From UKL13-2 sp043744255 (GTDB taxonomy: Bacteria; Pseudomonadota; Gammaproteobacteria; Burkholderiales; Usitatibacteraceae), in assembly GCA_043744255.1 (NCBI GenBank), contig JAYTVA010000042.1, positions 23,160-87,159 of the forward strand: a stretch of 64,000 nucleotides of DNA, written 5' to 3'. The notes below the pieces were generated by a model. That model had not been told where the DNA came from. It worked only from the letters and a program-made list of their open reading frames with translations, and did not search any database. A program made the position numbers and the translations under genes. How positions within the stretch are numbered: the first letter of the stretch is position 1; every line of letters begins with the position of its first letter. This document shows positions 61,907-64,000 of this stretch, in pieces.

Positions 61907-63223
61907 TTACCTCTTCTGAATCGCCAGCGATAATCCCTTGGCGCGCGCCGGCAAATCTCCATACCCTCGCTCAATCCGCGCAATCGAGGTAATCGACGTT
62001 TCGCCTTTCGCCAATGCTGCGGCCATCACATACGCCAGACCCGCGCGCAAGTCGGGGACGTTGAGCGTGAGGCCATTCGAGGTTAGCGGAGTCGGGCCGA
62101 GGATGATGGCGCTGTGCGGGAAGTCGCGGCCACGGAATCGGCAATCGACTGAGCCTAAGCAATGCGTGTCGATTTGCGTTTTCGCGCCTAGTGCTGAGAG
62201 CGCGGTCAAATAATCGAAGCGGCGTTCATATACCGTCTCATGAATGATCGAGGCACCGGTCGCCTGCGTGAGCATGACCGCGAACGGCTGCTGCCAATCG
62301 GTCGCGAAGCCCGGAAATACGTCCGTTTCCAGCACGGTGCTTTTCAGCGCATGGCGACGGAAAAAGCGGATCGACTTCGGCCCTTCAATCGATACGCCGC
62401 CACCGACGCTGTTGAACGGACCAAAGAAATTGATGAGCGTGGACGGGTCAATCCCATCGACAGTGATTTCACCGTCGGTCGCTGCCGCGAGGGCTGCCCA
62501 TGACGCGGCTTCGATGCGGTCTCCCAACACTTCAAACGTCACGCCGTACAAGCGATCCACGCCTTCGATTTTTAATTCGCGATTCGGCATGAGTTGCACG
62601 CGCGCGCCCATGGCGTTGAGCATGGTGATGAGTGCAATGATTTCGGGTTCGGTCGCGACGTTTTTAATAAGGCTAGTACCTTTCGCCAACACGCCGAGGA
62701 ACAGACAACTCTCGGTGGCACCGACCGATGGATACGGCAACGTAAAGTGACACGCCTTGAGTGGCCCGCGCCGTGTAGCGTAGTAACCATCGTCACTGAC
62801 GGTGATTTCGGCACCGAACATTTTCGCCGCGTCCAAATGAAAATCAACGGGACGCGCGCCGATGTTACAGCCGGAGACGACCGGTACATGAGCCTCGCCG
62901 AGCCGATGCAACAACACGCCGAGCAACAAAATCGGGATGCGATTCGAGCCGCTGTCGGGGGTCGGTACTTTCGACGATTGCAATCTCGATGCGTCAATGG
63001 TGAGTGCGTCATCGCTCCACGTCAGCTTCGCGCCGGACGCTTCGAGCATGTCGCAGGTGATTTCGACGTCACCGATGCGCGGCGTGTTGAGTAATTTGGT
63101 AGTGCCTTCGGCGAGTAGGGCGGCGACCATGGCTTTAGTCGCGAAATTTTTTGCGCCTAAGCCTTTGATGCGGCCGCTCACTGGATGGCCGCCCTGAATG
63201 ATGTATTTCTGCTCTGCTGACAT
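61907..63223 (-). CDS. Divergent MurA-like UDP-N-acetylglucosamine 1-carboxyvinyltransferase
   Basis: A 438-residue member of the enolpyruvyl transferase family, most like MurA, which commits UDP-GlcNAc to peptidoglycan. The catalytic set is kept: K25 in GLGAKNFATKAM, C119 in VVSGCNIGARPVDFH (the fosfomycin-target cysteine) and the Asp segment VFPGFATDWQQPF. However, the motifs around them differ from textbook MurA (NRIPILLLGVLL, where others have MRAS). It sits with no mur or cell-division genes beside it, so it may be a second, specialised copy. ATG at 63223 chosen on homology. The VanX-like gene faces away from it. Confidence 0.82.
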   Translation of the reverse strand: MSAEQKYIIQGGHPVSGRIKGLGAKNFATKAMVAALLAEGTTKLLNTPRIGDVEITCDMLEASGAKLTWSDDALTIDASRLQSSKVPTPDSGSNRIPILLLGVLLHRLGEAHVPVVSGCNIGARPVDFHLDAAKMFGAEITVSDDGYYATRRGPLKACHFTLPYPSVGATESCLFLGVLAKGTSLIKNVATEPEIIALITMLNAMGARVQLMPNRELKIEGVDRLYGVTFEVLGDRIEAASWAALAAATDGEITVDGIDPSTLINFFGPFNSVGGGVSIEGPKSIRFFRRHALKSTVLETDVFPGFATDWQQPFAVMLTQATGASIIHETVYERRFDYLTALSALGAKTQIDTHCLGSVDCRFRGRDFPHSAIILGPTPLTSNGLTLNVPDLRAGLAYVMAAALAKGETSITSIARIERGYGDLPARAKGLSLAIQKR

Positions 63224-63344
63224 GATGAGTTCGTTCCAAGTTCGATGATGTGGGCGGATGTTATCTGAAGATGGGCGTGAGATTCGGTTGTCGTCGTGGC
63301 AAATCATGTCAATATTGTGGCGAGCCTCCAACCACCCGCGTTCT

Positions 63345-63797
63345 ATGCCACTACCCAACCCAGAAGCGATCCCCTGCGAAGCCATCCCCACGCACCCCGA
63401 CTTTCGTCACCTATCGTCGATTGCGGGTATCAAGGTTGACCTTCGTTATCAGAGTGTCGATAACTTCGTCGGGCGCGATCTGTACTCGCCACTCGATTGC
63501 GCGTGGCTGCATCGTGACAGCGCGGCGGGGCTAGAGGCTGCGGTCGCATCGCTCACAAAAACCCACGCTGACTACACTTTGCTTGTCCTTGATGCCCTGC
63601 GCCCGCAACGGGTGCAAGAGGCGCTGTGGGCGGCACTCGAGGGCACCGAGTTACGCATGTACCTCGCGAATCCGGTGGTCGGCTCAATCCATTCCTACGG
63701 CATGGCCATCGACATCACCATCGTGGATCGCCACGGCCACGAGTTGGATATGGGCACACCGTTTGATGACTTGACCCAATACTGTTCGTTTAACTAA
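63345..63797 (+). pseudogene. C-terminally truncated VanX-like D-Ala-D-Ala dipeptidase
   Basis: About 150 residues matching the front two-thirds of VanX-type M15 dipeptidases: VDLRYQSVDNFVGR, LVLDALRPQRVQEALW (substrate Arg, R86), SIHSYGMAIDITIVD (zinc H116 and D123) and LDMGTPFDDL. It stops at TQYCSFN and so lacks the final segment with the catalytic Glu and third zinc ligand (E-W-W-H). Without it the dipeptidase should be inactive. ATG at 63345 chosen on family length; starts at 63258 and 63306 are in frame. It is either a remnant or was cut by recombination near 63780. Confidence 0.7.
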
Positions 63798-64000
63798 ATA
63801 TCGCAAATTTCACCCGCGCCGTAATTTCCTGCGGCGGCAGCAGCTGCGGATTGTTGGGGGCTGGGATGCTCGTTGGTGGCGGGCGGACATGGCTGGGATA
63901 CGGCGAATTTCGTCGCTTGACCATGCGCGGACGCGACACGTTGCGGGTGCTGGTACAAAGCAAAGATGCCCCCTCTTTGCACAGCGCCTTAAACCACTGA
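63790..64000 (-). CDS. Possible partial reading frame at the window edge
   Basis: The minus strand is open from the window edge to a TAA at 63790-63792, at least 69 codons ending TARVKFAIFS, with a Pro-rich middle (SHVRPPPTSIPAPNNPQ). It overlaps the stop of the VanX remnant by 8 bp. I recognise no family. Other frames here are partly open too, so it may be a chance frame; the start lies beyond the window. Confidence 0.25.
   Translation of the reverse strand, partial: QWFKALCKEGASLLCTSTRNVSRPRMVKRRNSPYPSHVRPPPTSIPAPNNPQLLPPQEITARVKFAIFS

Noticed and set aside
63780..64000. A frameshift that would restore the end of the VanX-like protein
   Set aside because: The +1 frame stays open to the edge, but its product shows no W-W-H segment of the family, so I treat the gene as truncated rather than frameshifted.
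1..64000. tRNA, rRNA, CRISPR arrays, prophage or complete IS
   Set aside because: No cloverleaf sequence, spaced repeats, integrase, transposase or phage structural genes were seen in the gaps or frames.

Overview
The window is chromosomal DNA of a betaproteobacterium (Burkholderiales or Nitrosomonadales grade; I cannot place it to genus). This rests on gene neighbourhoods typical of that class: def facing a lysM-dprA pair and followed by fmt-rsmB-DUF4390-ntrY-ntrX; rubredoxin beside pilG-pilH-pilI-pilJ-pilL and facing thiD-thiE-hemL; engB facing cytochrome c4 and followed by hemB; and mrcA facing pilMNOPQ-aroK-aroB. The DNA is moderately GC-rich by eye. Genes are tightly packed, with 4-bp overlaps and occasional GTG or TTG starts. 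I see no rRNA, tRNA, CRISPR array, prophage or complete insertion sequence.

Layout. 1-6905 (minus): peptide deformylase, then fmt, rsmB, a DUF4390 protein and an NtrY/NtrX-type two-component pair whose regulator is cut by the window edge. 7177-12559 (plus): LysM protein, dprA, topoisomerase III. 12599-20930 (mostly minus): purC, fba and an XRE regulator, a divergent small secreted protein, then a lower-glycolysis run gap / GNAT / lipoprotein / pgk / pyk. 21013-32563: rdgB-hemW, a GAF-PAS-GGDEF-EAL protein, xthA, a DUF4124/glutaredoxin-like protein, oligopeptidase A, dusA, a DUF2087 protein, a DUF1439 lipoprotein and uppP. 32629-42510 (minus): the type IV pilus chemosensory cluster (pilG, H, I, J and a 2017-residue PilL/ChpA-like kinase). 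42648-49525: rubredoxin, thiD-thiE-hemL, a degenerate GGDEF protein, cytochrome c4, engB, a probable small RNA, hemB and a conserved hypothetical. 49538-59363: mrcA, the pilMNOPQ assembly operon, aroK, aroB and a TPR protein. 59462-64000: a solute-binding protein, a VapBC toxin-antitoxin pair, a divergent MurA homologue and a VanX-like dipeptidase lacking its C-terminal catalytic part.

How the genes work together. Two loci about 10 kb apart supply the pilus machine (PilM-N-O-P alignment complex and PilQ secretin) and the chemosensory system thought to control it. Cell-wall functions recur (UppP, PBP1A, the MurA homogue, the VanX-like remnant), and there is a block for heme, thiamine and shikimate.

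The least ordinary signals are: (1) an NtrX-like regulator whose AAA+ domain has lost the Walker A lysine, the GAFTGA loop and the sensor II arginine; (2) a 162-bp, almost fully palindromic MITE flanked by TA that supplies the last 12 codons and the stop of aroK; (3) a minus-strand four-hairpin small-RNA candidate between engB and hemB with an anti-Shine-Dalgarno-like loop; (4) a 17-bp motif found three times, each at a convergent gene junction; and (5) a roughly 100-bp palindromic repeat between fba and purC.
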